Positions 34,679 through 44,164 are shown, counted from the stretch's first letter. The stretch: 64,000 nucleotides of DNA from Zhengella sp020637775 (GCF_041397485.1 NZ_JAWKWO010000001.1:124001-188000); one strand, 5' to 3'. The notes: generated from the sequence alone by a model not told the origin. Numbers and translations: made by a program.

Positions 34679-35977
34679 TCATCGCAGTGGCGCGCGGCTG
34701 CGGTCGGGCATCAGGAAAAGGGCCACGACGGCGATTGCTGCGGCCAGCGCCATGTAGAATGCCGGCGCCGTGGCCAGACCGGTCGCGGCGATCAGGCTGG
34801 TCGCGATCATCGGCGTCAGACCGCCAAAGACACCGAGGCCGATGTTGAAGGCAACCGAATAGCCGGAAAGGCGATCGGATTCGGGAAACAGTTCCGCGAA
34901 AAGGGCGGGACCGGAGCCCAGCGGGACCGCGAGCAGCAGAAATGTCATGGCGTGGGCGCTTATCACCGACAGCCACGAGCCGCCGGCGGCGAGCATCCAG
35001 GCGTGAAGCGGCCATGCAGCCAAAGCCAGTGCAAGCATGGCGATCGCAATCCAGGTGCGGCGCGCCAGCAGGCGATCTCCGACGATGGCGAGCAGGGGCA
35101 TTGCCGGAATGATCAGCAGCGTCATCAGCGTATTCACGGTCAAGGCATTTGCACGGTCCATCAGCCCCTGCGCCGAAAGCCATTCGGGAAGATAGACAAA
35201 CGCGATATAGTAGCTGGTTCCGTAAGACGCAGCGAAGGCCAGCGCCAGCAGCGTCTCGCGCCGGTTGGTGGTGAAGGCCTGAAGCAAGGGCGACGTTTCC
35301 GCACGTGCCGCGTGGTGGTCCCGGAAATGGTCGGATTCATGCAGGTTGCGCCGCAGCCATATGGCGGCCGTTCCCAGGAGCGCACCGCCAAGGAACGGTA
35401 GCCGCCAGGCCCAGTCGCCCAGCGCCTGCTGACTGAAAATGCTGGTTACCAGCGCGGCGGCACCCACGCCGAGCAGCGAGCCGGTCATGGAGCCTATATT
35501 GGCCCAGCTTCCCGTCAGGCCGCGCTTGCCCTCAGGCGCGGTTTCAACGAGATAGGTCACCGAGGACGAGAACTCGCCGCCCACGGAGAGGCCCTGCACG
35601 AGGCGCACCAGGACCAGAAGTGCCGGGGCCAGCAGGCCCACTGTCTGATAGGATGGAAGCAGGCCGAGCAACAAGGTCGGCATGGCCATCATGACCACCG
35701 AAATCTGCATGGTCCGCGCGCGGCCGTAGCGGTCACCGAACCAGCCGAAGGCGGCCGCGCCGAGCGGCCGCATGATGAAGCCGGCGGCGAAAATGCCGTA
35801 GGTCGCGATCAGGCCTGCGGTCGGGTTGCCGGGCGGAAAGAAGACCGGCGCGATGATGCCGGCGAGATAGCCGTAGAGGGCGAAGTCATACCACTCCACC
35901 ACATTGCCGATGAACCCCGCCATGACGCGATGGCGCAGATTCGGTGCCTGAGCGTCTTCTTCCTTTTCGTGCCGCAC
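34679..35977 (-). CDS. MHS-type major facilitator transporter
   Basis: A 432-residue twelve-helix MFS transporter of the metabolite:proton symporter (MHS) group, which takes up osmolytes, dicarboxylates or aromatic acids. Diagnostic stretches are GFIGNVVEWYDFALYGYLAG, the loop motif GWFGDRYGRARTM and VRLVQGLSVGGEF. The substrate cannot be told. I start at GTG 35977, which has AGGA 8 nt upstream and gives the normal family length. Longer starts add a non-hydrophobic tail. The gene sits between glpX and recJ, normally close neighbours in Rhizobiales, so it may be an insertion. Confidence 0.9.
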   Translation of the reverse strand: MRHEKEEDAQAPNLRHRVMAGFIGNVVEWYDFALYGYLAGIIAPVFFPPGNPTAGLIATYGIFAAGFIMRPLGAAAFGWFGDRYGRARTMQISVVMMAMPTLLLGLLPSYQTVGLLAPALLVLVRLVQGLSVGGEFSSSVTYLVETAPEGKRGLTGSWANIGSMTGSLLGVGAAALVTSIFSQQALGDWAWRLPFLGGALLGTAAIWLRRNLHESDHFRDHHAARAETSPLLQAFTTNRRETLLALAFAASYGTSYYIAFVYLPEWLSAQGLMDRANALTVNTLMTLLIIPAMPLLAIVGDRLLARRTWIAIAMLALALAAWPLHAWMLAAGGSWLSVISAHAMTFLLLAVPLGSGPALFAELFPESDRLSGYSVAFNIGLGVFGGLTPMIATSLIAATGLATAPAFYMALAAAIAVVALFLMPDRSRAPLR

Positions 35978-36097
35978 GTTGCGTGTCCTGACTGTCGCAT
36001 TGACGACCCTCGGCGCGCATGATGGCGAAACGGTGACGACACGACCGGGCAAAGCCGCCGGGACCGGGATCCTGTTTCCCGGCCGGACAGGACAGGG

Positions 36098-37072
36098 TCA
36101 GAACTTGCTCTGGTCCTGATGCTTGGCCTTGATCTCGCGCACGGTCTGGGACGAGGAGCGCATGACGATCGTGTGCGTGCCGATATAGTCACGCGCGAAC
36201 TTGACGCCAGCGAGCAGGTTGCCGTCGGTCACGCCGGTTGCCGCGAACAGGACATCACCGCGCGCCATTTCCTCCATGGTATAGATCTTGTCGGGATCCT
36301 GAATGCCCATCGAGCGGGCGCGGGCGACCTTTTCGTCGGAGTTGAGCAGCAGCCGGCCTTCCATCTGCCCGCCGATGCAACGCAGGGCGGCCGCAGCCAG
36401 CACGCCTTCCGGAGCGCCACCGATGCCCAGATAGATGTCGATGCCGGTCTCGTCCGGGTCGGTCGTGTGGATGACACCGGCCACGTCGCCGTCGCCGATC
36501 AGGCGGATCGCGGCCCCGGTCTCGCGCACATCCTCGATGAGGCGGGCATGACGCGGGCGGTCGAGAATGCATGCGGTGATCTCGTTGACCGGAACGCCCT
36601 TTGCCTTGGCTAGTGCATTGATGTTGTCCCTCGCGCTGGCTTCCAGGCTGACCACGCCCTTGGGATAACCGGGGCCGACCGCGATCTTGTCCATGTAGAC
36701 GTCCGGCGCGTAAAGCAGGCTGCCCTTCTCGGCAATGGCGATGACCGCCAGCGAGTTCGGCAGGTTCTTGGCGCAGATCGTCGTGCCTTCCAGCGGGTCG
36801 AGGGCAATGTCGACCTCGGAGCCACCCATGCCGACTTCCTCGCCGATATAGAGCATCGGCGCCTCGTCGCGCTCGCCCTCGCCGATGACGACCGTACCCG
36901 AGATCGGCAGGCGGTTCAGTTCGTTGCGCATGGCATCGACGGCCACCTGGTCGGCGGCTTTTTCATCGCCACGCCCGCGCAACCGCGCAGCCGCGACAGC
37001 CGCAGCCTCGGTGACGCGCACCAGTTCGAGGGTGAGGATACGGTCGAGACCGGAAGAAGCGTTCTTGGCCAT
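36098..37072 (-). CDS. glpX: Class II fructose-1,6-bisphosphatase
   Basis: GlpX removes the 1-phosphate of fructose-1,6-bisphosphate in gluconeogenesis. The 324-residue protein shows GTVVIGEGERDEAPMLYIGE (metal-binding acidic residues), IALDPLEGTT, and the conserved GGAPEGVLAAAALRC. The ATG at 37072 gives the family start MAKNASSGLDRILTLEL. A palindrome (37206-37222) lies 134 bp upstream, between hom and glpX. Confidence 0.95.
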   Translation of the reverse strand: MAKNASSGLDRILTLELVRVTEAAAVAAARLRGRGDEKAADQVAVDAMRNELNRLPISGTVVIGEGERDEAPMLYIGEEVGMGGSEVDIALDPLEGTTICAKNLPNSLAVIAIAEKGSLLYAPDVYMDKIAVGPGYPKGVVSLEASARDNINALAKAKGVPVNEITACILDRPRHARLIEDVRETGAAIRLIGDGDVAGVIHTTDPDETGIDIYLGIGGAPEGVLAAAALRCIGGQMEGRLLLNSDEKVARARSMGIQDPDKIYTMEEMARGDVLFAATGVTDGNLLAGVKFARDYIGTHTIVMRSSSQTVREIKAKHQDQSKF

Positions 37073-37205
37073 GGCACGTCCTGACTGGAAAGATCCGAAT
37101 AGAAGCCCCGGGCGGCCCCCTGGCACACCCTCTCTGGCGCGATCTTTTGTCAGAGCAACGGGCGGGCTGCAAGGCCCGCCGGGGCCTTTCTGGCGCTTGG
37201 GTAAA

Positions 37206-37222
37206 TTTCAAACCGATTGAAA
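37206..37222. promoter_or_regulatory. Palindrome upstream of glpX
   Basis: TTTCAAACCGATTGAAA is a 17-bp palindrome with seven of eight arm pairs matching. On the minus strand it directly follows a TTGACT that could act as a -35 element, so a regulator bound here could control glpX. The central CCG and odd length resemble LacI-family operators only loosely. No regulator gene is nearby. Confidence 0.35.
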
Positions 37223-37258
37223 GTCAACCACTTGCCAAGCGGAAGGGAACGGGCCGGC

Positions 37259-38578
37259 TCAGCCAGCCCGTTCTATGCGGATAACCTGGGGACGGTCCGT
37301 CAGGTAACCGTCCTCGGTGATTCCCTCCACTGCCTCGCGCACCGCGGCCTCGGTCGTCTCGTGGGTGACGAGGATGACGGTCTTGGCTTCCTCGCCGCCG
37401 TTCTCGGCCGGGTCGGAGCGCTGGACGATGGATTCCAGCGAGATGCCGTTGTCGGCCATGCGGCGCGCAATGCCGGCAAAGACGCCGGCGCGGTCCTGAA
37501 CGGTCAGGCGAATGAAATAGCCGCCCTCATGGCTGCGCATGCGCGCGCGCTCATAGGGTTTCAACTCGGCAGCAGGCCAGCCGAGCGCCGGGCCATGCTG
37601 GAAACCCGGGCGGCTCTTGGCGATGTCGGCGATGTCGCCGATGACGGCCGAGGCCGTGGCATTTCCGCCGGCACCGGGCCCAGACAGCAGCAATTCGCCG
37701 AGCAGGTCGGTCTCGATGGCGACCGCGTTCGTCACGCCATGCACCTGTGCAATGACGGAGCTTTTCGGCACCATGGTCGGGTGGACGCGTTGCTCGATAC
37801 CGCTGTCGGTCTGCTGCGCCACGCCCAGAAGCTTGATGCGATAGCCAAGTTCGCCGGCCGCTCGGATGTCGGCCAGCGAGATGTTCGAGATGCCTTCCAG
37901 GTAGATGTCGTCGGCCGCGATCTGCGATCCGAAGGCGATCGCGGTGAGGATGGAAAGCTTGTGGGCGGTGTCGTTGCCCTCGATGTCGAAGGTGGGATCA
38001 GCTTCGGCATAGCCCAGTCGCTGGGCATCGGCCAGGACATCGGCAAACGGAATTTCCTCTTCCTCCATCCGCGTCAGGATGTAATTGCAGGTACCGTTCA
38101 TGATGCCGAAAACGCGGCTGACGGTATTGCCGGCCAGGGCCTCGCGCATGGTCTTGATGACCGGGATGCCGCCGGCGACCGCCGCCTCGAAGTTCAAGAG
38201 AACGCCTTTTTCCTCGGCCTTCCTTGCCAGTTCCACGCCATGGCGGGCAAGCAGCGCCTTGTTGGCCGTCACCACATGGCGGCCGGCGTCGAGCGCGGCG
38301 AGCACCGATACGTGAGCAGGACCGGAATCGCCGCCAATCAGCTCGACGAACACATCAATGCCGGGCGAGGCGGCAAGTTCCGCAGGATCGTCGAACCAGG
38401 CAACACCGGACAGATCGACGCCGCGATCCTTGCCGCGATCCCGCGCACTGACGGCCGCAACCTCGATCGTGCGCCCGCATTGGCGTGTCAGCACGCCCGC
38501 GTGCTCATCAAGAATGCGCATGACCGATGCGCCAACCGTACCCAATCCGGCAATTCCAACCCGCAGCGCCTCAGCCAT
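37259..38578 (-). CDS. hom: Homoserine dehydrogenase
   Basis: Hom reduces aspartate semialdehyde to homoserine, feeding threonine, methionine and isoleucine synthesis. From ATG 38578 (GGGGGA about 10 nt upstream) the protein is 439 residues: an N-terminal Rossmann fold (VGIAGLGTVGASVM), the catalytic domain with GIMNGTCNYILTRM and ADPTFDIEGNDTAHKL, and a C-terminal ACT domain (FIRLTVQDRAGVFAGIARRM) for threonine feedback. It follows an aminotransferase gene by 73 bp on the same strand. Confidence 0.96.
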   Translation of the reverse strand: MAEALRVGIAGLGTVGASVMRILDEHAGVLTRQCGRTIEVAAVSARDRGKDRGVDLSGVAWFDDPAELAASPGIDVFVELIGGDSGPAHVSVLAALDAGRHVVTANKALLARHGVELARKAEEKGVLLNFEAAVAGGIPVIKTMREALAGNTVSRVFGIMNGTCNYILTRMEEEEIPFADVLADAQRLGYAEADPTFDIEGNDTAHKLSILTAIAFGSQIAADDIYLEGISNISLADIRAAGELGYRIKLLGVAQQTDSGIEQRVHPTMVPKSSVIAQVHGVTNAVAIETDLLGELLLSGPGAGGNATASAVIGDIADIAKSRPGFQHGPALGWPAAELKPYERARMRSHEGGYFIRLTVQDRAGVFAGIARRMADNGISLESIVQRSDPAENGGEEAKTVILVTHETTEAAVREAVEGITEDGYLTDRPQVIRIERAG

Positions 38579-38651
38579 GGCCGCCTTGTCCCCCAATCTC
38601 TATCCCGTATCGCAAGAAAACCGGGCCGGCAGGACGCCGGCCGGTGATATG

Positions 38652-39872
38652 TCAGCGACGCGCCGTCAACGACACGACGTTGCCATTGTCCACCGGCGCG
38701 GCCGAGGACAGGAATTTCTTGATGTTGCGCGCCGCCTGCCGGATGCGATGCTCGTTCTCGACCAGCGCAAGGCGCACATAATCGTCGCCATGTTCGCCGA
38801 AGCCTATTCCCGGCGCCACGGCGACATGGGCCTTTTCCACCAGAAGCTTGGAGAATTCCAGCGAGCCAAGAGCCTTGAACGGCTCCGGGATCGGCGCCCA
38901 GGCAAACATGGTGGCGGGCGGCGGCGGAATGTCCCAGCCGGCACGGCCAAAGCTGTCCACCATCACGTCGCGGCGCGCCTTGTAGATCTGGCGCACTTCC
39001 TCGATCTCGGAGCCGTCGCCATTGAGTGCGGCGGTGGCCGCCACCTGGATCGGCGTGAAGGCGCCGTAATCGAGATAGGATTTCACCCGCGCAAGGGCAG
39101 CGATCAGCCGCTCGTTGCCGACGGCAAAGCCCATGCGCCAGCCGGGCATGGAAAACGTCTTGGACATGGAGGTGAATTCCACCGCGATATCCATCGCGCC
39201 CGGCACCTCCAGAATGGAGGGCGGCGGATTGCCGTCGAAATAGATTTCCGAATAGGCAAGGTCCGACAGCAGGATGATGTCGTGCTTGCGCGCATAGGCC
39301 ACGACTTCCTTGTAGAAGTCGAGCGAAGCGACATGGGCGGTCGGGTTCGACGGGTAATTCAGGATGAGCGCCAGCGGCTTGGGAATGGAATGGCGGACGC
39401 CACGGTCCAGCGCCTGCATGAACGCATCGTTCGGCTCGACCGGGACCGCGCGGATGACGCCACCGGACATGATGAAGCCGAACGCATGGATGGGATAGGT
39501 GGGATTCGGGCACAGGATGACGTCACCGGGCGCGGTGATGGCCTGGGCCATGTTGGCAAAGCCTTCCTTCGAACCGAGCGTCGCGACGACCTGGGTGTCG
39601 GGATTCAGCTTCACGCCGAAGCGGCGGGCATAGTAATTGGCCTGGGCCTTGCGCAGGCCTGGAATGCCCCGCGAGGAGGAATAACGGTGGGTGCGCGGAT
39701 CGCGCACGACATCGACCAGCTTGTCGACGATGGACTTGGGCGTCGGCAGGTCGGGATTGCCCATGCCGAGATCGATGATGTCGGCCCCGGCGGCCCGGGC
39801 GCTGGCCTTGAGACGGTTGACCTGCTCGAAGACGTAAGGCGGAAGCCTGCGGACCTTGTGAAATTCTTCCAT
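38652..39872 (-). CDS. PLP-dependent aminotransferase (LL-diaminopimelate/alanine type)
   Basis: A 406-residue fold-type I aminotransferase. The PLP-binding lysine lies in SMSKTFSMPGWRMGF, with upstream NYPSNPTAHVASLDFYKEVV and the C-terminal Arg in DDYVRLALVENEHRIRQA. The sequence resembles the group annotated as LL-diaminopimelate or alanine aminotransferases (DapL/AlaC-like). The exact amino acid specificity cannot be assigned from sequence. Position directly upstream of hom is conserved in Rhizobiales and hints at a role in aspartate-family or alanine metabolism. Confidence 0.88.
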   Translation of the reverse strand: MEEFHKVRRLPPYVFEQVNRLKASARAAGADIIDLGMGNPDLPTPKSIVDKLVDVVRDPRTHRYSSSRGIPGLRKAQANYYARRFGVKLNPDTQVVATLGSKEGFANMAQAITAPGDVILCPNPTYPIHAFGFIMSGGVIRAVPVEPNDAFMQALDRGVRHSIPKPLALILNYPSNPTAHVASLDFYKEVVAYARKHDIILLSDLAYSEIYFDGNPPPSILEVPGAMDIAVEFTSMSKTFSMPGWRMGFAVGNERLIAALARVKSYLDYGAFTPIQVAATAALNGDGSEIEEVRQIYKARRDVMVDSFGRAGWDIPPPPATMFAWAPIPEPFKALGSLEFSKLLVEKAHVAVAPGIGFGEHGDDYVRLALVENEHRIRQAARNIKKFLSSAAPVDNGNVVSLTARR

Positions 39873-39973
39873 GTTCGTGACCGTCGAAATCCCTGATGGC
39901 GCCGGGCGCCGGATCCGGCCGGCACCTTTTCAAGCGACCGCTATACACCCTCACCGGGCCGCGGTCGATAGCG

Positions 39974-40405
39974 TCACTCGCTTTCGATGTCGTTCAGCGC
40001 CCGGCGCGCATGGTCCCGGCCAAGCTGCCTCAATTCCGCCGCGCTGCCGGCACCGGCAGTGGCGCCGGCTGCCTTCTGGACCTGGCGGGCGGCATTCAGT
40101 TCGGCCACGGCCGCGGCCCTCTGGGCCGGGCTTATCTGCGCCGTCTCGCCCTTCGGCACGACATTGATATTCGGGAATTGCCTGGTGTCGCGGGGCCTGC
40201 CGGCAGACGGCGCCACGGGCGCCGCCGTTTCCTGCACGCCATCCATCGCCGCGGCCGGCGGTTCGGCAACCGCCACGGAAGCCGGCCCGGGCGCGGCAGG
40301 CGGCGGGAGGAGAGAGCGCGGTGCGGCATCCTCCAGGCTTGCCGACGTGCATCCCGCCGCCGCCAGGACGCAGGCGGCAAGAAGCGCGCGCATCGCCGTC
40401 ATCAT
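39974..40405 (-). CDS. Small lipoprotein of unknown function
   Basis: A 143-residue protein with a lipoprotein signal (MRALLAACVLAAAGC, lipobox AAGC), a Pro/Ala-rich linker and a short conserved-looking core, FPNINVVPKGETAQISPAQR followed by a helical C-terminus. I recognise no enzymatic domain. It is probably anchored to the envelope. I choose ATG 40405, which has AAGGT 8 nt upstream. An ATG at 40435 would lengthen the signal peptide. It is divergent from phaC. Confidence 0.72.
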   Translation of the reverse strand: MMTAMRALLAACVLAAAGCTSASLEDAAPRSLLPPPAAPGPASVAVAEPPAAAMDGVQETAAPVAPSAGRPRDTRQFPNINVVPKGETAQISPAQRAAAVAELNAARQVQKAAGATAGAGSAAELRQLGRDHARRALNDIESE

Positions 40406-40511
40406 GCTGACACCTTGGAGCAGGAAAAGCCTCATCGATTCATCCCGTGAGCAGCAGGCTGCAAGATCAGGCGACGGAGCCGGCGGGTGGATGGACCGAC
40501 CTTTGTCGCGC

Positions 40512-40541
40512 TTGTACCGGGGCTCGATTGCAGCCTATTGT
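40512..40541 (+). promoter_or_regulatory. Putative promoter of phaC
   Basis: TTGTAC (40512-40517) and TATTGT (40536-40541) are 18 nt apart, about 45 nt upstream of the phaC start. GGGGAGG at 40572-40578 gives a strong ribosome binding site 9 nt before the ATG. Confidence 0.4.
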
Positions 40542-40587
40542 GTCAGGAACAAGCCGGTACACGAGCTTTCGGGGAGGAACAAGACCA

Positions 40588-42420
40588 ATGTCGAAGGACG
40601 ACAAGGACAAGAAGCCGCAAGGACCGTCAGCCGAGCAGCTGGATTCCTATGTCGTGAAGGATCCGGAAGCCTTTGCCCGGAACATGGCCCGCGCCATCGA
40701 GGCGGCGGGTCAGGCAGCCTCGAACTGGATTGCTCCGCGCGAGGAAGGCAAGGTGGACCCGGTCGCCGAACCCATGGCGGACATGGTCAAGACCTTTTCG
40801 CGCGTCGGCGAATACTGGCTTTCCGATCCAGCGCGCGCGCTGGACGCGCAGACCCGCCTGTTTTCCAACTACATGACGGTCTGGACGAATTCGGTGCGCC
40901 GGGCGACCGGGGACGCGGAAGACCATGCCGTCCAGCCGGACAAGGGCGACAAGCGCTTCGCCGATCCCGAATGGGAAAACAACGCCTTCTTCGATTTCCT
41001 CAAGCAGGCCTACCTGGTGACCAGCCGCTGGGCGCAGGAACTGGTGACCGAGGCTGACGGGCTCGATCCGAAGACGCGCCACAAGGCGGAATTCTATGTC
41101 GACCAGATTTCGAATGCGATCTCGCCATCCAATTTCCTTCTGACCAACCCGGAACTCTACCGCGAGACCATTGCCTCCAATGGCGAGAACATCGTTCGCG
41201 GCATGCAGATGCTGGCCGAGGACATCAAGGCGGGACAGGGTGACCTGAAAATCCGGCAGGTCGACGCCAGCCCCTTCAAGGTCGGCGAGAACATGGCCAA
41301 CACACCGGGCAAGGTGGTCGCCCGCTCCGAGACGGCGGAAATCATACAGTACGAACCGGCCACGGAAACCGTTCTGAAGCGCCCTCTCCTCATCGTTCCG
41401 CCATGGATCAACAAGTTCTACATTCTCGATCTCAACAAGGAGAAGTCCTACATCCGCTGGCTGACGGAACAGGGACACACGGTCTTCGTGATCTCCTGGG
41501 TCAATCCCGACGAACGCCACCGCAAGAAGACGTGGGAAGCCTATATCGAGGAAGGCATCGTGCTGGGACTCGACACGATCGAAGCGGCCACCGGTGAGCG
41601 GGAGGTCAATGCGATCGGCTATTGCGTTGGCGGGACGCTGCTGGCAGCCGCGCTCGCCATGTTCGCAAGGGACGGCGAGGCGCGGATCCGCTCCGCCACA
41701 TTCTTCACCACCCAGGTCGATTTCACCTATGCAGGGGACCTTCAGGTCTTCGTTGACGAGGAGCAGGTGCGCGGCGTCGAACGCCAGATGGAAGCCAAGG
41801 GCTATCTTGACGGCGGCAAGATGGCGACGGCGTTCAACATGCTGCGGTCGCGCGAACTGATCTGGAACTATGCCGTGAACAACTACATGCGCGGCAAGAC
41901 GCCCATGGCCTTCGACCTGTTGTACTGGAATTCCGATTCCACGCGCATGACAGCGGCGAACCATTCCTTCTATCTGCGCAATTGCTACCTGGAGAACAAT
42001 CTGTCCAGGGGCAAGATGGCGCTTGGCGGCGCCCCGGTCCACCTGGAAGACATCACCGTTCCGGTCTACAACCTCGCGACGCGCGAAGACCATATCGCGC
42101 CGGCCAAGTCGGTTTTCCATGGCTGCCGGTTCTTTGGCGGCGATGTCCAGTTCGTCATGGCCGGCTCCGGCCATATTGCCGGGGTGGTCAATCCGCCGAA
42201 CAAGGTCAAGTACCAGTTCTGGACGGGAGGCAAGCCCGAGGGTGATTTCGAGGACTGGGTTGCCTCGGCCACGGAGACGCCCGGCTCGTGGTGGCCGCAT
42301 TGGCATGCGTGGATCGAATCCATGGAGACGGGAGAGCGGGTGAAGGCGCGCAAGGTCGGCGGGCGCAAGCTCAAGCCGATCTGCAATGCGCCCGGCGAAT
42401 ATGTGCTGGCACGTGTCTGA
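40588..42420 (+). CDS. phaC: Class I poly(3-hydroxyalkanoate) synthase
   Basis: PhaC polymerises 3-hydroxyacyl-CoA into storage polyester on granule surfaces. From ATG 40588 the protein is 610 residues, the class I length. It shows PPWINKFYILDLNKEKSYIR, the lipase-like box GYCVGG with nucleophile Cys346, the catalytic Asp in ATREDHIAP and the His in AGSGHIAG. The C-terminus carries WTGG and PGSWWPHW. No phaA, phaB, phaZ or phasin gene is adjacent, so the pathway is split around the genome. Confidence 0.96.
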   Translation: MSKDDKDKKPQGPSAEQLDSYVVKDPEAFARNMARAIEAAGQAASNWIAPREEGKVDPVAEPMADMVKTFSRVGEYWLSDPARALDAQTRLFSNYMTVWTNSVRRATGDAEDHAVQPDKGDKRFADPEWENNAFFDFLKQAYLVTSRWAQELVTEADGLDPKTRHKAEFYVDQISNAISPSNFLLTNPELYRETIASNGENIVRGMQMLAEDIKAGQGDLKIRQVDASPFKVGENMANTPGKVVARSETAEIIQYEPATETVLKRPLLIVPPWINKFYILDLNKEKSYIRWLTEQGHTVFVISWVNPDERHRKKTWEAYIEEGIVLGLDTIEAATGEREVNAIGYCVGGTLLAAALAMFARDGEARIRSATFFTTQVDFTYAGDLQVFVDEEQVRGVERQMEAKGYLDGGKMATAFNMLRSRELIWNYAVNNYMRGKTPMAFDLLYWNSDSTRMTAANHSFYLRNCYLENNLSRGKMALGGAPVHLEDITVPVYNLATREDHIAPAKSVFHGCRFFGGDVQFVMAGSGHIAGVVNPPNKVKYQFWTGGKPEGDFEDWVASATETPGSWWPHWHAWIESMETGERVKARKVGGRKLKPICNAPGEYVLARV

Positions 42421-42620
42421 GACCGCCAGGGCCGGATGCGTCGCGTTGCCGCAACCGGTTTGCCATCACTTGTTCATCTTGTCGCCTCAATTGACGATTA
42501 ACCGCCGTGTTATAGTCACAAACGCGCGTCAGGGGACTTGATTCGTGTGACGCTGTGATCTTTTCCGCAAGCCCGGCCGATCCGGCACTCTTACGGGACG
42601 GCGGCCAAGGGGGACGATTG

Positions 42621-43814
42621 TTGAAACAGGCGCGATTGCCCGGATGGAGCGCGTTGGCAGGCTGTGTAGCCGTCGCGTCCATTTCTCTCGCCTTGGCCGG
42701 CTGCACGACATCGGCTGTGCCACCCATGGAAATAGCCCTGGCCGACGTGGCTTCACAGGCTTCGATGGAGACCGGCGACGAAGGCAGCGCTGACGGCTTT
42801 GCGCCATCGGCTGCCTCGCAGGGCGATGCCGATCTTTCCGCGCAAGTTGCCGATGGCACGGCCGTGGCGGCAACCGCAGAAGGCGACGTCACACCGGCGG
42901 CGGACACGGCGACACCGGGCAATGGCGCCATGGAAACCGTGAACGACGAAACGCAAACGGCTGAAAGCGCGCTCGCCACGGCCCGCGTGGCGCAGGCAGC
43001 CGGTCCGCTTCCCGTTCCCAGCGCAGCGCCACGCCAGGGCCCGGATGGCGCCGGGCAGCCTGCCAGCGCGGGCAACAGCCCGGAAACCGGCCGTGTCCAG
43101 GTGGCCTCGGCGACACCGCAGCTTGAAAAGCGCGGATTCCTGTCATCGCTGTTTTCCACCCAGCCGCCACGGCCGACACAGGCCTTGCAGAAGGCGGAGC
43201 GGACGCGCAGCCCCGCGGCAGCGCCGAAGGCGAATCCCGCCGCCCGAAAGGCTGTCCGGACAGCCTCGCTGTCGTCTGATTTGCCGCCCGGCGCGACCGG
43301 CAGCCTGACTGCCCTGCCCGGCGTTCGCGCCGAATCGCTGTTCGAGATCACGCGCAAATCCGGCGGTTATGATGACAGCGACGTTGACATCAACGAAGCG
43401 GATGACGCGCCGGTGCGGGTGGCATCGGTAACGGGACTTGCCCGTCTGGCACCAAACGGCTTGGCCGTGCAGACCGCAAGCGTCGACGTGGCTTGCCTCA
43501 AGCCACAGCTTGTCCGCGTTCTCAAGACGGTGGAACGGCATTACGGACAGAAGGTCGTGGTCACGTCAGGCTATCGCAGCCCGAAACGAAATCGCCGTGC
43601 CCGCGGCGCCAAGAACTCGCTTCACATGTATTGTGCTGCCGCCGATATCCAGGTTTCCGGTGTTTCCAAATGGGATCTGGCCAAGTTCCTGCGGACGATG
43701 CCTGGTCGTGGCGGCGTCGGAACCTATTGCCACACGAAATCCGTTCATATCGACATCGGACCGGAGCGCGACTGGAACTGGCGCTGCCGCCGTTCCTCAC
43801 GCAAGCGCAAGTAG
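42621..43814 (+). CDS. DUF882/peptidase M15-type lipoprotein
   Basis: A lipoprotein whose C-terminal 130 residues form a YcbK-like M15 zinc peptidase fold: VVVTSGYRSPKRN, then NSLHMYCAAADIQV (His and Asp ligands) and SVHIDIGPERDWNWRC (second His), the motifs of peptidoglycan D,D-peptidases. Before it lies a long Ala/Pro/Thr-rich, low-complexity region of about 200 residues. The signal ends in the lipobox LALAGC. I propose TTG 42621 (397 residues), which has AAGGGGGA just upstream. A GTG at 42555 would add 22 residues ahead of the signal peptide. Confidence 0.82.
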   Translation: MKQARLPGWSALAGCVAVASISLALAGCTTSAVPPMEIALADVASQASMETGDEGSADGFAPSAASQGDADLSAQVADGTAVAATAEGDVTPAADTATPGNGAMETVNDETQTAESALATARVAQAAGPLPVPSAAPRQGPDGAGQPASAGNSPETGRVQVASATPQLEKRGFLSSLFSTQPPRPTQALQKAERTRSPAAAPKANPAARKAVRTASLSSDLPPGATGSLTALPGVRAESLFEITRKSGGYDDSDVDINEADDAPVRVASVTGLARLAPNGLAVQTASVDVACLKPQLVRVLKTVERHYGQKVVVTSGYRSPKRNRRARGAKNSLHMYCAAADIQVSGVSKWDLAKFLRTMPGRGGVGTYCHTKSVHIDIGPERDWNWRCRRSSRKRK

Positions 43815-44043
43815 ACCTGTTCCCGAAATCACAGGCTTGCGGGATTGCCATGCGCGGCCGCACGATGGCTGCGCTTTCCGACACTCGAATCTGCTTGAAC
43901 AAAGCCGGGCAAATGCCTGAAAGCGGCCCGTGATCGGGTCTTGCCGCGCACAAGCTTGCCATTTCATGCGTCATTCCGGACCGCACCTTTCCCAACGCGG
44001 ATGGATGCGGCAAACTTTTTTTCACAAACCGCATCAAGGGGGG

Positions 44044-44072
44044 TTGCCCACCTCCGGGAATCTTTCTATACG
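44044..44072 (+). promoter_or_regulatory. Sigma-70 promoter for tRNA-Glu
   Basis: TTGCCC (44044-44049) and TATACG (44067-44072) have a 17-nt spacer, with initiation expected about 10 nt before the tRNA 5' end. The 274-bp gap between the M15 lipoprotein gene and the tRNA holds nothing else that I can support. Confidence 0.6.
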
Positions 44073-44088
44073 CCATCTCGTCTTGAGC

Positions 44089-44164
44089 GCGCCCTTCGTC
44101 TAGCGGTCTAGGACGCCGCCCTTTCACGGCGGAAACACGGGTTCGAGTCCCGTAGGGCGTACCA
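44089..44164 (+). tRNA. tRNA-Glu (anticodon TTC)
   Basis: A 76-nt tRNA with acceptor GCGCCCT pairing AGGGCGT (a G-U at the terminal pair), D-loop GTCTAGCGGTCTAGGAC, anticodon arm CCGCC-CTTTCAC-GGCGG with TTC at 44123-44125, T-arm GGGTTCGAGTCCC and an encoded CCA. It marks the left edge of the glycan cluster. Confidence 0.97.

Noticed and set aside
40627..42306. 559-codon minus-strand frame opposite phaC
   Set aside because: Shadow of PhaC, which has its full catalytic triad.
42491..42516. TTGACG/TATAGT as a promoter for the M15 lipoprotein gene
   Set aside because: The spacer is only 14 nt, too short for a standard sigma-70 promoter.
44089..44164. Attachment site: second copy of the tRNA-Glu 3' end
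   Set aside because: No repeat of the last 20 bases was found near the far end of the glycan cluster, and no integrase is present.
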